From positions 1 to 50,111 of the forward strand of contig JAQBVR010000006.1 in NCBI GenBank assembly GCA_027623015.1: a stretch of 50,111 bases of DNA, read 5' to 3'. Origin of the DNA: a bacterium. Its GTDB lineage: Bacteria; Patescibacteriota; Gracilibacteria; Peribacterales; Peribacteraceae. The position numbers and the translations under genes were made by a program. Under the pieces are notes generated by a model. That model ran no database searches and was not told the origin of the DNA. It saw only the letters and a list, made by a program, of their open reading frames with translations. Below, one piece after another: positions 8,856 to 16,770 of the stretch; within the stretch, counting starts at the first letter, position 1; every line of letters begins with the position of its first letter.

Positions 8856-9752
8856 ATGTCATTTATCAAACCAGCAAAGGTATTTCTCTCGATTTCAGGA
8901 GCTCTTGTAGCTATCAGCCTCGTGCTACTTGTTACTCCTGGCCCAAAGCTCAGTATCGACTTCACTGGAGGAACCATGATGGAACTAGGTATACCTTCAG
9001 ATGCAACAAGAGACACTGTAGCAAATGCCCTTGAGACATTTGAAAACGATCCACCTCTTGGAAATACCACCCTCTCTGCAACAAAAGACAGTAGTGTTCT
9101 CATCCGTATGCGCGACTTGAGTAACGAAGAGCACCTCGCTCTAGTCGACCACTTTACCGCTACGATAGGTAAAGTATCAGAAAGACAGTTTACAACCATT
9201 GGGCCAACAGTAGGATCTACACTCAAGAAACGATCTATGTGGGCTCTTGCAATCGCAGCATTTGCCATCATCTTATATGTTGCCTTTGCCTTCCGAAAGA
9301 TTCCTCGCAAACTTAGTCCTTGGCGCTTTGGTGTGATCGCTGTCGTAACACTCTTGCACGATGTGATCATTACCGTTGGTGTATTTGTAGTGATCAGTCA
9401 GTACACATCTTTTGAGTTCGACACACTCTTCATTACTGCACTGCTTACCATCCTTGGCTACTCCGTAAACGATACTATCGTCATCTTCGACCGTATCCGA
9501 GACAACCTTCTCAACCAAAGCAACCGGAGCGATAGCTTCGAAGACGTCGCAGAAAAAAGCTTACAACAAAGCATTACACGGTCTCTCAATACGAGCATCT
9601 CCACACTCATCATGCTCTGCTCCCTCTTCATTTTTGGGTCAGAGAGTATCCGCTGGTTCGTCCTCACACTCATCGTCGGAGCTGTGATCGGAACATATTC
9701 ATCTCTCTTCATCGCTACACCGCTATTGGTGCTGTGGAAGAAGAAGAGCTAG
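8856..9752 (+). CDS. secF: Protein translocase subunit SecF
   Basis: The product has 298 residues. The N-terminal FIKPAKVFLSISGALVAISL is TM1, followed by the family-defining SIDFTGGTMMELG. The periplasmic P4-type domain runs over residues about 60-125. The C-terminal bundle of five membrane helices contains the conserved VVTLLHDVIITVGVFVVI and LTILGYSVNDTIVIFDRIRD. SecF works with SecD and SecYEG to drive export using the proton gradient. No secD is adjacent, whereas the two are often neighbours, so secD must lie elsewhere or be missing. I start at the ATG at 8856 because SecF proteins begin directly before TM1; the in-frame ATG at 8787 would add 23 polar residues and lies upstream of the promoter. 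Confidence 0.95.
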   Translation: MSFIKPAKVFLSISGALVAISLVLLVTPGPKLSIDFTGGTMMELGIPSDATRDTVANALETFENDPPLGNTTLSATKDSSVLIRMRDLSNEEHLALVDHFTATIGKVSERQFTTIGPTVGSTLKKRSMWALAIAAFAIILYVAFAFRKIPRKLSPWRFGVIAVVTLLHDVIITVGVFVVISQYTSFEFDTLFITALLTILGYSVNDTIVIFDRIRDNLLNQSNRSDSFEDVAEKSLQQSITRSLNTSISTLIMLCSLFIFGSESIRWFVLTLIVGAVIGTYSSLFIATPLLVLWKKKS

Positions 9753-9756
9753 AACT

Positions 9757-9868
9757 TGGGAAAAAAGGTACAAAAGGAGCAAAGTATTTTGGTATATACC
9801 ATACAACCTTTGCACCCTCGATTCCTTTTGTACCCTCTGTACCCTTTGTTCCTTTTACACCCTTGAAA
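9757..9868. repeat. Inverted degenerate tandem repeat, GGTACAAAAGG / CCTTTTGTACC family
   Basis: The left arm is GGTACAAAAGGAGCAAAG. The right arm is a series of 9-10 nt units (CCTTTTGTACC, CTCTGTACC, CTTTGTTCC, TTTTACACC). The same family occurs inside the comEC coding region at 41505-41550. Confidence 0.65.
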
Positions 9869-9898
9869 CTGTTTATTGCAAAAAAGCCGAAAGATCAT

Positions 9899-9926
9899 TT
9901 GAAAACACCAATAAATCCCCTAAGCT
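9899..9926 (+). promoter_or_regulatory. Candidate promoter for trigger factor
   Basis: -35 TTGAAA (9899-9904), a 16-nt spacer and -10 TAAGCT (9921-9926). The predicted +1 lies about 2 nt before the ATG at 9935. Confidence 0.4.
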
Positions 9927-9934
9927 AACGCTTA

Positions 9935-11218
9935 ATGTCAGATAAATCTCCCAACAACGTCAAAAGGCTCAAAGGCGCACGAGTAGAATGTGAACTCGTA
10001 TTTGATACCGAGACTGTCGCTGCAGCAGAAAAGAAAGCTATAGAGAAACTGGGATCTAACCTAAAAATAGAAGGATTCCGTGAAGGAAAAGCCCCTGCAG
10101 ACATGATGAAAGACAAGATACCGGAACAGGCTCTCTTCGAAGAAACTGTACATCTACTTCTACCAGAAGCTATCGAGAAATTGATAGTGGAGAATGAGAT
10201 CAAACCCATCATCCCACCTAAGATTGAAGCAACAATACGAGAGCCACTAACGCTAAAGGTGACATTTGTAGAACGCCCTGATGTAAAGATGAAAGGTATC
10301 GATAAGATCAAAGTAGAAAAGAAGGAAGCAAAGGTAGAAGAGAAAGACTTCCAGCGTATGATCGACTACGTCACAAAACAGCATCAAACTAGTACAGAAG
10401 TAGATCGACCTGCAAAAGAAACAGATAGCATCACAATGGACTTCCACGCTGAAGATAAGAATGGTAAAGAGATCCCGGAGATACGCACAGAGGGGCACCA
10501 GGCAGTCATCGGAAGTAAGGTACTGATCCCAGGATTTGAAGACGAACTGAAGGGCGTAAAGAAAGGTGACAAGAAAAGCTTCACTCTTTCATTCCCAGAA
10601 AAACACCAGACAGAAAATCTACGAAACCAACCTGTAACATTCCATGTCTCTATTACAAAAGTTGAAGAGGTGAACACTCCGGAACTAACAGATGAATTCG
10701 CAAAGACACACTTGCACGCAGAGTCAGTTCCAGAATTCAAGAAACAGGTAAAAGAGTCTATGAAGATGCAGGAAGATGAAGCAGAACGTGCGCGCAGAGA
10801 GCAAGATGCTATGGAGCAGATCCGAAAAGCTACTACTGTTGAACTCGCACCAGAGCTCCTGGAAGAGGAAGAGCGCCAGATCTACGAAGAATTCCGCCAA
10901 CAGCTTGAGCGCCAAGGTATGACACAGGAAGACTGGCTCAAACGCACAGGAAAAACACTTGAATCAGCAAGCAAGGAGCTAAAGGAGCAAGCAGAGAAGA
11001 GGCTTACCCTACGTCTTGGATTACAAGCAGTGATAGACCAAAAAGAAGTGTCTATCTCCGATGAAGAAATGACAGCCTCGATCGATGCTATGATGCTTCC
11101 TCTAGGAGAAGAAGAGCAAAAACGAATTCGCTTAGCATATGAAAAAGGTCAGAACCCGTACGAACAGCTCAAGTGGCAGAAGAAAGTAGAGAAGCTTATT
11201 GCAACGTTGGTTGGGTAA
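9935..11218 (+). CDS. tig: Trigger factor, ribosome-associated chaperone/PPIase
   Basis: The product has 427 residues, the usual length. The N-terminal ribosome-binding domain ends with the signature region KIEGFREGKAPADMM (the classic FRxGK loop that docks on ribosomal protein L23). The central FKBP-type prolyl isomerase domain spans residues about 155-245, with VIGSKVLIPGFEDELKGVKK and the closing PVTFHVSITKVEEV. The C-terminal helical arms follow (residues about 250-427). It binds nascent chains leaving the ribosome. The gene is monocistronic, followed 41 nt later by the convergent rel gene. Confidence 0.95.
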   Translation: MSDKSPNNVKRLKGARVECELVFDTETVAAAEKKAIEKLGSNLKIEGFREGKAPADMMKDKIPEQALFEETVHLLLPEAIEKLIVENEIKPIIPPKIEATIREPLTLKVTFVERPDVKMKGIDKIKVEKKEAKVEEKDFQRMIDYVTKQHQTSTEVDRPAKETDSITMDFHAEDKNGKEIPEIRTEGHQAVIGSKVLIPGFEDELKGVKKGDKKSFTLSFPEKHQTENLRNQPVTFHVSITKVEEVNTPELTDEFAKTHLHAESVPEFKKQVKESMKMQEDEAERARREQDAMEQIRKATTVELAPELLEEEERQIYEEFRQQLERQGMTQEDWLKRTGKTLESASKELKEQAEKRLTLRLGLQAVIDQKEVSISDEEMTASIDAMMLPLGEEEQKRIRLAYEKGQNPYEQLKWQKKVEKLIATLVG

Positions 11219-11259
11219 TTACAATGATTGTACATACGAAGAAATTTTCAATATACATA

Positions 11260-13152
11260 TCAGACCCACCAAACACGTACAAGTCTCTCCGTATTTGCGT
11301 TACGCAGCATACGACAACCAGCTTTGTGTACTTTGATGTGACCCATACGACTCACAACACCTTTGATGTCTGGACTACTAGCATGTGTAGGCTTACAACA
11401 CTTCGCCAAAGCTGTCGGCATAGTGATGCCACCCTCAACTTCCACAGCATTTGCTGCAGTAGAAACGCGTACGCGTGACTCACGGTTGACTGGTGCTTCT
11501 ATACCTTTGCCTTTTAACGCATCAAGATGGGTAAGTAGTACCGATGCACGCTCAGACCCCTGACCTATCTTCATAAGGATATCTTCACGTTGTTGCACAG
11601 TAAGCGCCTCACCTTCAAACTTGCGGAGAATGGAGAGGTCACTATCGAGAACAGGAAGGTGATGTTTGCGTAGCACCTTATTTACCTCAATTCGACCATT
11701 CGATACAAACTGTGGTCTATTTTGTGCGTACAAGTACCGCTTAAGCCGTGAACGAGAAGAAGCCATCTTAAGCAATTTCATCCATTGTGGAGACGGAGTT
11801 GGCGTCTTGTTTTTCAAGATCTCAACAACATCGCCATTTTCCAGATGATAGTCGATGGTTACCATTGATCCGTTCACTCGTGCACCACGAAACGCTAGAC
11901 CAAGATCTGTATGAATCTGGAATGCAAGGTCCAAGGGTGTTGCACCTGCAGGAAGCTCTACGATATCTTCATGAGGTGTAAGAACAAAGATATGATCTGC
12001 GAGCGCACCTGATGACTCTGATCCATCAGACAATTCCTGCTGGGCCGATAAGACATTATGTAACGCCACTGCATGTACAGCACGTTCTGCAGAACCATTT
12101 TGTTTATACATCCAGTGTGAAGCGACACCAAACTCTGCTTCACGATGCATGTCTTCTGTGCGAATTTGCGCTTCTACACATATCAATTCATCCGTCGTAC
12201 CAGGCAACTGCATCAAGGTCGTATGAAGGCTTTGGTATCCATTTGGTTTGGGAAATGCGATGTAATCTTTAAATCGATTTGGCACAGGTCGACCAATTTG
12301 ATGTAGCAAACCTAAAGCGCGGTAACAATCTGCTTCGGACTTCACTACCACGCGCACAGCAAAAAGATCATGGAGGTCGAACATATGAGTGAGGCTTTTT
12401 TCTTTCATCTTTCGAAAGATACTAAAGAGTTGCTTCTCTCGGACAGATATCTCGACGTCCATATTATGTTCTTCAAAATACGTCTGCAACGATCGTGATA
12501 CACGTCCAAGAACATCACCATGACTTTTGTGGATACGAAGCAATTGCTGCTCCAAACGCTCTGCATCTGTTGGATACAACGTAGGGAATGAAAGGGACTC
12601 CATCATATTTTTAAGATTATAGATACCAAGTCGTGCAGCCACAGGCGCAAAAAGCTGCAAGGCATCTTGTGCAACGTTTTTTGCTTCAAACACAGGCAAT
12701 GTATTCGATGACAATAGGTAACATCTATTGCAAAGAATAATCAGTATCGTGCGTATATCATCCGATACAGTCAGGAGCATCATACGTAAATCTTCAACAG
12801 ATGAACGACGGTCACGTAAGGTAATGTGTGATAAAAGATGAACACCAGAAACAAGTTCTCGGATCTTTGATCCAAAGCTCTCTTCAAGTTCAGCTAGCGT
12901 CCAGTACTTCGTCTGCAATACACGACATAGCAAACATGCTATGACTGCATCTTCATCTGGCTGAAAAGGCAAAAGGACACGTAAAACACCGAGGACATGT
13001 TTCATGAGTGGCTCCCCTGTCCAATGATCATGCCCTCTATAGGCAGCTTGTGCTACCTCCCACGCAGATTCCAGGCGCTGCTGATCGAACTGCACGTCCG
13101 TGCTTTTCATCTCTTGAATAATTTGCCAGTACGTCTCTGTACTCTGAAGCAT
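11260..13152 (-). CDS. rel: Rel-family (p)ppGpp synthetase with degenerate hydrolase domain
   Basis: The product has 630 residues. The N-terminal HD-hydrolase region (about 25-150) keeps the fold outline (LAELEESFGSKIRELVSGVH). It lacks the metal-binding HD motif, since the expected HDxxED is ACLLCRVLQT, and the second motif reads LIILCNRCYLL instead of the usual KLADRLHN. It should therefore not hydrolyse ppGpp. The synthetase domain (about 240-345) is well kept: HMFDLHDLFAVRVVV, NRFKDYIAFPKPNGYQSLHT and QIRTEDMHREAEFGVASHW. A TGS domain (about 390-450) and the C-terminal conserved-cysteine region (ALAKCCKPT...KVHKAGC) follow. The protein ends near ERLVRVWWV, so the terminal ACT domain is missing. 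Its stringent-response role is from family knowledge. The C-terminus faces trigger factor. Confidence 0.9.
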   Translation of the reverse strand: MLQSTETYWQIIQEMKSTDVQFDQQRLESAWEVAQAAYRGHDHWTGEPLMKHVLGVLRVLLPFQPDEDAVIACLLCRVLQTKYWTLAELEESFGSKIRELVSGVHLLSHITLRDRRSSVEDLRMMLLTVSDDIRTILIILCNRCYLLSSNTLPVFEAKNVAQDALQLFAPVAARLGIYNLKNMMESLSFPTLYPTDAERLEQQLLRIHKSHGDVLGRVSRSLQTYFEEHNMDVEISVREKQLFSIFRKMKEKSLTHMFDLHDLFAVRVVVKSEADCYRALGLLHQIGRPVPNRFKDYIAFPKPNGYQSLHTTLMQLPGTTDELICVEAQIRTEDMHREAEFGVASHWMYKQNGSAERAVHAVALHNVLSAQQELSDGSESSGALADHIFVLTPHEDIVELPAGATPLDLAFQIHTDLGLAFRGARVNGSMVTIDYHLENGDVVEILKNKTPTPSPQWMKLLKMASSRSRLKRYLYAQNRPQFVSNGRIEVNKVLRKHHLPVLDSDLSILRKFEGEALTVQQREDILMKIGQGSERASVLLTHLDALKGKGIEAPVNRESRVRVSTAANAVEVEGGITMPTALAKCCKPTHASSPDIKGVVSRMGHIKVHKAGCRMLRNANTERLVRVWWV

Positions 13153-13276
13153 AAAACGAGAGAAAGGAAAGAAATACTAGCCCTTTTTGTATAAAAAGAC
13201 CAGCTCTTTTGGTGATGATGAGAGAATAAACTGAAAGGGCTCACAGAGCCCAAATATAAATAAGAGTGCTAGATTC

Positions 13277-13304
13277 TTGACACTTCTGCAACCATGCATA
13301 CAAT
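13277..13304 (+). promoter_or_regulatory. Strong promoter for the rplJ-rplL operon
   Basis: Consensus -35 TTGACA (13277-13282), a 16-nt spacer, and -10 TACAAT (13299-13304). The predicted start is near 13311, leaving a leader of about 160 nt. It is one of the best promoters in the window. Confidence 0.8.
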
Positions 13305-13311
13305 TGTCGTA

Positions 13312-13471
13312 TCGTCCGAAGACCGAGGGCACTAGGCTGATGGCCGAAACTAAGCCCCTCCGAGGCTCACAGCATCGCTCACTCGGCTTTTAGCTTAGTG
13401 CGTCGTGTCGTTTGCCTCGCTGGTCTCCCGGACGTATCCGGATCCAGCGTTTTTTTTAACCCGCAAACACT
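13312..13471 (+). promoter_or_regulatory. Ribosomal protein L10 leader, probable autoregulatory RNA
   Basis: This is a structured 5' leader directly upstream of rplJ. An ACTAAGC...GCTTAGT stem encloses the segment containing CCTCCGAGGCTCACAGCATC. A GC-rich hairpin follows just before the start codon. L10 leaders in many bacteria bind the L10-L12 complex through a kink-turn and control the operon. The position and fold match that class; the exact kink-turn was not verified. Confidence 0.65.
13418..13457 (+). terminator. Attenuator-type intrinsic terminator in the rplJ leader
   Basis: Outer stem CGCTGG/CCAGCG (13418-13423 with 13444-13449) and inner stem CCGGA/TCCGG, followed at once by eight T (13450-13457). 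It ends 14 nt before the rplJ ATG. A full terminator placed before the first gene implies regulated readthrough. Confidence 0.8.
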
Positions 13472-14176
13472 ATGGCTATCACTAAAGAAAAAAAGCAGGC
13501 ACAAGTACAAGACCTCACCACGAAAATGAGTGCAGCATCATCTGTAATGCTCGCACATTACATTGGACTCAGTGTCGCTGAAGTCAGCGAACTACGAAAT
13601 ATGCTACGCGAAAACAATGCAGAGATGAAAGTCTCAAAGAAAACTCTTATGAAGATCGCAGCAAAAGATGCAGGTCTTCCGGAGATAGATGAAAGCACTC
13701 TCGACGGTCCTATCTCAATGATATTCAGCTTTGGTGATCCTCTTTCAGGAGCACAGATCGCTTTCAAGTTCGCCAAAACCCACAAACAGGTACAGCTCGT
13801 AGGAGGTGTGTTCGATGGAAAAGTATTATCGAAAGCAGAAGCAATGGAGCTAGCAGAAATGCCAAATCGTGATCAACTCCTTTCGATGTTTGTTGGCATG
13901 ATTCAATCACCTCTCGTAAGTTTTGCAAGTATCTGTAATTCACCTCTCACTGGATTTGCTCGCTGTCTCCAAGAGATGGCAGACAAGGGTGGCTTTGGAG
14001 ACACTCCAGCATCAACCACCGTTGAAGAAGCACCAGCTGTTGAGGCATTGCCTACAACAGAAGAGAAAGTAGAAACGTCAACAGAAGAGAAGCCTCAAGA
14101 GGCTGCATCAACAGAAGCATCGGAACCTGAGGAGCCAGCGACTGATGAAACACCTACCGAAGAAACCAATTCTTAA
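13472..14176 (+). CDS. rplJ: Ribosomal protein L10 with acidic C-terminal extension
   Basis: The product has 234 residues; bacterial L10 is usually near 165-175. The N-terminal globular rRNA-binding domain is clear (KEKKQAQVQDLTTKMSAASS, then NAEMKVSKKTLMKIAAKDAG). The helix that carries L7/L12 dimers is at about residues 135-170. After about residue 172 comes a disordered extension of some 60 residues rich in Glu, Thr, Pro and Ala (for example VETSTEEKPQEAASTEASEP). L10 forms the base of the ribosomal stalk. The extension is the odd feature. The gene is followed by rplL after 31 nt, the usual order. Confidence 0.95.
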   Translation: MAITKEKKQAQVQDLTTKMSAASSVMLAHYIGLSVAEVSELRNMLRENNAEMKVSKKTLMKIAAKDAGLPEIDESTLDGPISMIFSFGDPLSGAQIAFKFAKTHKQVQLVGGVFDGKVLSKAEAMELAEMPNRDQLLSMFVGMIQSPLVSFASICNSPLTGFARCLQEMADKGGFGDTPASTTVEEAPAVEALPTTEEKVETSTEEKPQEAASTEASEPEEPATDETPTEETNS

Positions 14177-14207
14177 TTTTTTTAATTCTTAATTCCCCTT
14201 TATTATT

Positions 14208-14618
14208 ATGGCAGACGAAGCCGCAACAACAATAGACCTCTCCAAGGAGGAAAAAGCAGTAATCGATGCATTGGAGAAACTCAATGTCGTACAGCTCAAC
14301 AAGGTCGTTAAATTCATGGAATCCGAATATGGAATCTCCGCAGCAGCTCCAGTAGCAGTCGCAGCAGGTCCAGCAGCTGGTGGTGACGCAGATGGCGCTG
14401 ATGAAAAAACAAGCTTTGATGTCGAGATCACAGCAGCTGGTGGCCAGAAGATCGCTGTTATCAAAGTCGTACGCGAAGTAACTGGCCTTGCTCTTGGTGA
14501 AGCTAAAGGTGCAGTAGATGCTGCTCCTAAGGTTATCAAAGAAGGACTTTCTAAAGAGGAAGCAGAAGCTCTCAAGGCTAAGCTTGAAGAGGCTGGCGCA
14601 ACTGTTACTCTTAAGTAA
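14208..14618 (+). CDS. rplL: Ribosomal protein L7/L12
   Basis: The product has 136 residues. An N-terminal dimerisation helix pair ([20 protein letters not shown]) is followed by an Ala/Gly-rich hinge ([13 protein letters not shown]). The conserved C-terminal domain ([20 protein letters not shown], then [20 protein letters not shown]) contacts elongation factors. The protein forms the flexible multi-copy stalk bound to L10. Expression should follow the rplJ promoter and attenuator. A terminator follows at once. Confidence 0.97.
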   Translation: MADEAATTIDLSKEEKAVIDALEKLNVVQLNKVVKFMESEYGISAAAPVAVAAGPAAGGDADGADEKTSFDVEITAAGGQKIAVIKVVREVTGLALGEAKGAVDAAPKVIKEGLSKEEAEALKAKLEEAGATVTLK

Positions 14619-14632
14619 TTACGATACATAAA

Positions 14633-14665
14633 AAGCCTGGAGGATTACCCTCTGGGCTTCTTTTG
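14633..14665 (+). terminator. Rho-independent terminator of rplJ-rplL
   Basis: An 11-bp stem, AAGCCTGGAGG / CCTCTGGGCTT with two G-U pairs and a short loop, followed by CTTTTG. Confidence 0.75.
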
Positions 14666-14667
14666 TA

Positions 14668-14740
14668 TTTGGTATATGATAGATAGTATATGGCTTTAAT
14701 CACCATAAATTTGTAAGCAATTATTATGCCAGATACCAGA
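14668..14740. repeat. Inverted repeat, GGTATATGATAGATAG / CCAGATACCAG family
   Basis: The left arm TTTGGTATATGATAGATAGT is loosely complementary to the right arm ATGCCAGATACCAGATAAAT. A better-preserved member of the same family lies at 29365-29432. Confidence 0.4.
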
Positions 14741-14745
14741 TAAAT

Positions 14746-14774
14746 TTGCCACCAAACATGAAACGTAGTACAAT
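14746..14774 (+). promoter_or_regulatory. Promoter for the small membrane protein pair
   Basis: -35 TTGCCA (14746-14751), a 17-nt spacer and -10 TACAAT (14769-14774). +1 is predicted 3 nt before the ATG at 14784. Confidence 0.65.
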
Positions 14775-14783
14775 GTTAGAGCA

Positions 14784-14954
14784 ATGCAGAAGATATTATC
14801 AACACCATGGGCTGCTGTATCACTCGGTATCATTGGCCTCATCGCAGGCTACACATTTGTCGTTGTAAGCCATAACGAAGCATTTACCGCTTCAGAGTGC
14901 CTAGCAAATAGACAACATGTCGCAATAGAGAAAGAAATATCCAATGTGCTATAA
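14784..14954 (+). CDS. Small single-pass membrane protein (56 aa)
   Basis: The frame begins MQKILSTPWAAVSLGIIGLI, with one membrane segment to about residue 28, followed by a short polar tail with one Cys (ASECLANRQHVAIEKE). It directly follows a good promoter and is 8 nt upstream of the next gene, so the two form an operon. No homologue is recognised. The near-leaderless promoter spacing supports that it is translated. Confidence 0.65.
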   Translation: MQKILSTPWAAVSLGIIGLIAGYTFVVVSHNEAFTASECLANRQHVAIEKEISNVL

Positions 14955-14962
14955 TCACCGTA

Positions 14963-15391
14963 ATGAATACTTCATTCCTCTCGCAAAAGTCTTTTTGGAC
15001 GCCTGCTATTCTCTCAGCGATCCTCCTTGGAGGGTTCTTCGCATGGGAACTTGGTTTCATCGAGAGTATCCCCGGCCCGGCCCGGCCAACGCCAACAACC
15101 AGGGATCTTTGGTACACCGCTATTATCCTAGCCCTTCTATCGCTAAATGCAGGACTCCTTATGTGGAGATCAAAAAATGGAACCTGTCCTCTGGGTGCGA
15201 AGCGAGTCACTGGAATCTGTGGTGCACTTGGTGCTGTCACGCTGCTCTGTCCCATGTGCCTTCTGTTACCACTGTCTCTCTTTGGCCTCAGTATCAGCCT
15301 CGCATTCCTCGCACCTTTCCTGCCATTACTACAAATAATCACATTGATCCTTCTTGTTGTAAGCACGAAGATATTGTGGCCACGGAGCTAA
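14963..15391 (+). CDS. Four-TM cysteine-containing membrane protein
   Basis: The product has 142 residues with about four membrane helices: SFWTPAILSAILLGGFFAWE, then LWYTAIILALLSLNAGLLMW, then a Cys-bearing pair (GICGALGAVTLL-CPMC-LLLP), and a final helix LLQIITLILLVVSTKILW. A CPMC pair at the membrane, preceded by a Gly-rich helix, recalls the MerT/MerF style of metal or thiol transport proteins, as does the protein at 47255. The similarity is only in outline, so substrate and function are not assigned. It is co-transcribed with the 56-residue protein. Confidence 0.7.
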   Translation: MNTSFLSQKSFWTPAILSAILLGGFFAWELGFIESIPGPARPTPTTRDLWYTAIILALLSLNAGLLMWRSKNGTCPLGAKRVTGICGALGAVTLLCPMCLLLPLSLFGLSISLAFLAPFLPLLQIITLILLVVSTKILWPRS

Positions 15392-15411
15392 GGATTGAAT
15401 AGATCAATCGC

Positions 15412-15479
15412 AGTTATAAGTTGTAGGTTGTACGATTTACAATTACAACTTATAACTTATAACCTATAACTTATAACTA
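15412..15479. repeat. Inverted heptad repeat, GTTATAAGTTGTAGG family (copy 1)
   Basis: The left arm is GTTATAAGTTGTAGGTTGTA. The right arm is repeated ACTTATAAC/ACCTATAAC units. The period is about 7 nt. Four copies lie in this part of the window: 15412, 16566, 19209 and 19953. Confidence 0.8.
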
Positions 15480-15529
15480 ATGGTTGTATTACTTTTTATA
15501 TACAGTGTATTACTTCTTATATACAAACA

Positions 15530-16552
15530 CTATTGTACCCCCTTCATATCACACACCAATGTCGGTGGTTTTACCACATGCTCTGGCTCCTCTCCGCATT
15601 GCCACTGCTCTATAGATGCAAAGCAATCTTCATACATATTGGTCATACTTTCTTCTGCATAAAAAGCGATATGTGGCGTGACAACTACCTTTGGGTGCAC
15701 GATCAGTTCTTTGTTCATTTCAAAGTCTTGTTCATGTTCGAGGACATCGAGTAATGCATGACTTAACTTTCCTGCATTGAGTGCTGCTAGGAGCGCATCG
15801 GAATCTATAAGCTCTCCTCGTGCAGTATTTACCAAAATAGCATCGTCTTTCATCTTCGAAAATGCATCGGCATTAATCATATGTCTCGTCGCATCGATGA
15901 CAGGAAGATGTAAAGTGATGATGTCACTTTCCTGTAATAACTCATCGAGCTCAACATACTGCACACCCAACAGATCTTGCAATTCAACAACGCGACAAAG
16001 ATCCACCGCCAAGATCTTCATGCCAAAACCATGCGCTATCTGCGCAGCACGACGACCGATCTTTCCTGTGCCTACGATACCAATAGTCTTACCACGGAGC
16101 GACACACCTCGAAGCCCATGATAATCAAACTCCCCTTTCTCGACTCGCTCATCTGCTTCGTGAATATGACGCAGTGTACCAAGAAGTAGAGCAAATACGT
16201 GCTCAGCTATCACATGTGATCCGTAATCAGGAACATTGCATACAGTGATACCGTGCTTCGTACATGCAGCAAGATCTATATGATTATACCCAACGGAACG
16301 CGTACAAATACACTTCAGCTTTGGCAGTTGATCAAGTATGTCTGCAGTTATTATTGAATGCACAAACACAGAGATCACCTCTGCATCTTTGCACCGTTCT
16401 ACAGAGAACTCTTCTGCGAGAACGCACGCATGGGGATACTGCATAGTCACACTATGCTCATCCTCAGTATCGACTTCAAAAAAGATAATAGTATTTATCA
16501 CAGAGCTACTGTAGTAATGATGGATAGGGATTGCAAACTGGATTGAAAGCAT
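15530..16552 (-). CDS. D-isomer-specific 2-hydroxyacid dehydrogenase
   Basis: The product has 340 residues with the family layout. The Rossmann NAD-binding domain is inserted in the middle, with GIVGTGKIGRRAAQIAHGFG (GxGxxG). The catalytic Arg lies in LVNTARGELIDSDALLAAL, the Glu in LDVLEHE, and the acid-base His in VTPHIAFYAEES. These enzymes reduce 2-ketoacids with NAD(P)H. The closest types are D-lactate and related dehydrogenases, consistent with a fermentative cell, but the substrate is not certain. Start 16552: TGC-TAATTT lies exactly 6 nt upstream, another leaderless fit. Both sides are bounded by copies of the TTATAAC repeat. Confidence 0.9.
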   Translation of the reverse strand: MLSIQFAIPIHHYYSSSVINTIIFFEVDTEDEHSVTMQYPHACVLAEEFSVERCKDAEVISVFVHSIITADILDQLPKLKCICTRSVGYNHIDLAACTKHGITVCNVPDYGSHVIAEHVFALLLGTLRHIHEADERVEKGEFDYHGLRGVSLRGKTIGIVGTGKIGRRAAQIAHGFGMKILAVDLCRVVELQDLLGVQYVELDELLQESDIITLHLPVIDATRHMINADAFSKMKDDAILVNTARGELIDSDALLAALNAGKLSHALLDVLEHEQDFEMNKELIVHPKVVVTPHIAFYAEESMTNMYEDCFASIEQWQCGEEPEHVVKPPTLVCDMKGVQ

Positions 16553-16558
16553 TGATTG

Positions 16559-16567
16559 AAATTAGCA
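16559..16567 (-). promoter_or_regulatory. Extended -10 box of the hydroxyacid dehydrogenase
   Basis: On the minus strand TGC-TAATTT is followed by exactly 6 nt and the ATG at 16552. Confidence 0.45.
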
Positions 16568-16645
16568 GTTATAAGTTATAAGTTATAAGTTTTGATACTC
16601 AAAATAATGCATGCAACCTACAACCTACAACTTATAACATATAAT
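16566..16645. repeat. Inverted heptad repeat, GTTATAAG family (copy 2)
   Basis: The left arm is AGTTATAAGTTATAAG. The right arm is CAACCTACAACCTACAACTT followed by ATAACATATAA. The element overlaps the upstream promoter region of the dehydrogenase. Confidence 0.75.
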
Positions 16646-16757
16646 GAATAAAAAGAGACCAATTACCCGATACAAGCACAAATAAGGCAAAGAACACCCG
16701 TACACCAAACATAAAAAACCGAGGAACAAGCAACTAGGAACACGTGGCAATCTCCCG

Positions 16758-16763
16758 TACAAT
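16758..16763 (+). promoter_or_regulatory. -10 box for the LCP gene, leaderless
   Basis: TACAAT ends 7 nt before the ATG at 16771. This supports the ATG over the GTG at 16744, which lies upstream of the box. Confidence 0.5.
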
Positions 16764-16770
16764 AGAGTCG

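Noticed and set aside
14189-14629. 146-codon open frame antisense to rplL
   Set aside because: It is a mirror of the Ala/Gly-rich L7/L12 coding frame with Ser/Ala bias and no protein features.
16744-16770. GTG start for the LCP protein
   Set aside because: It lies upstream of the predicted -10 box TACAAT. The ATG at 16771 fits the leaderless spacing.
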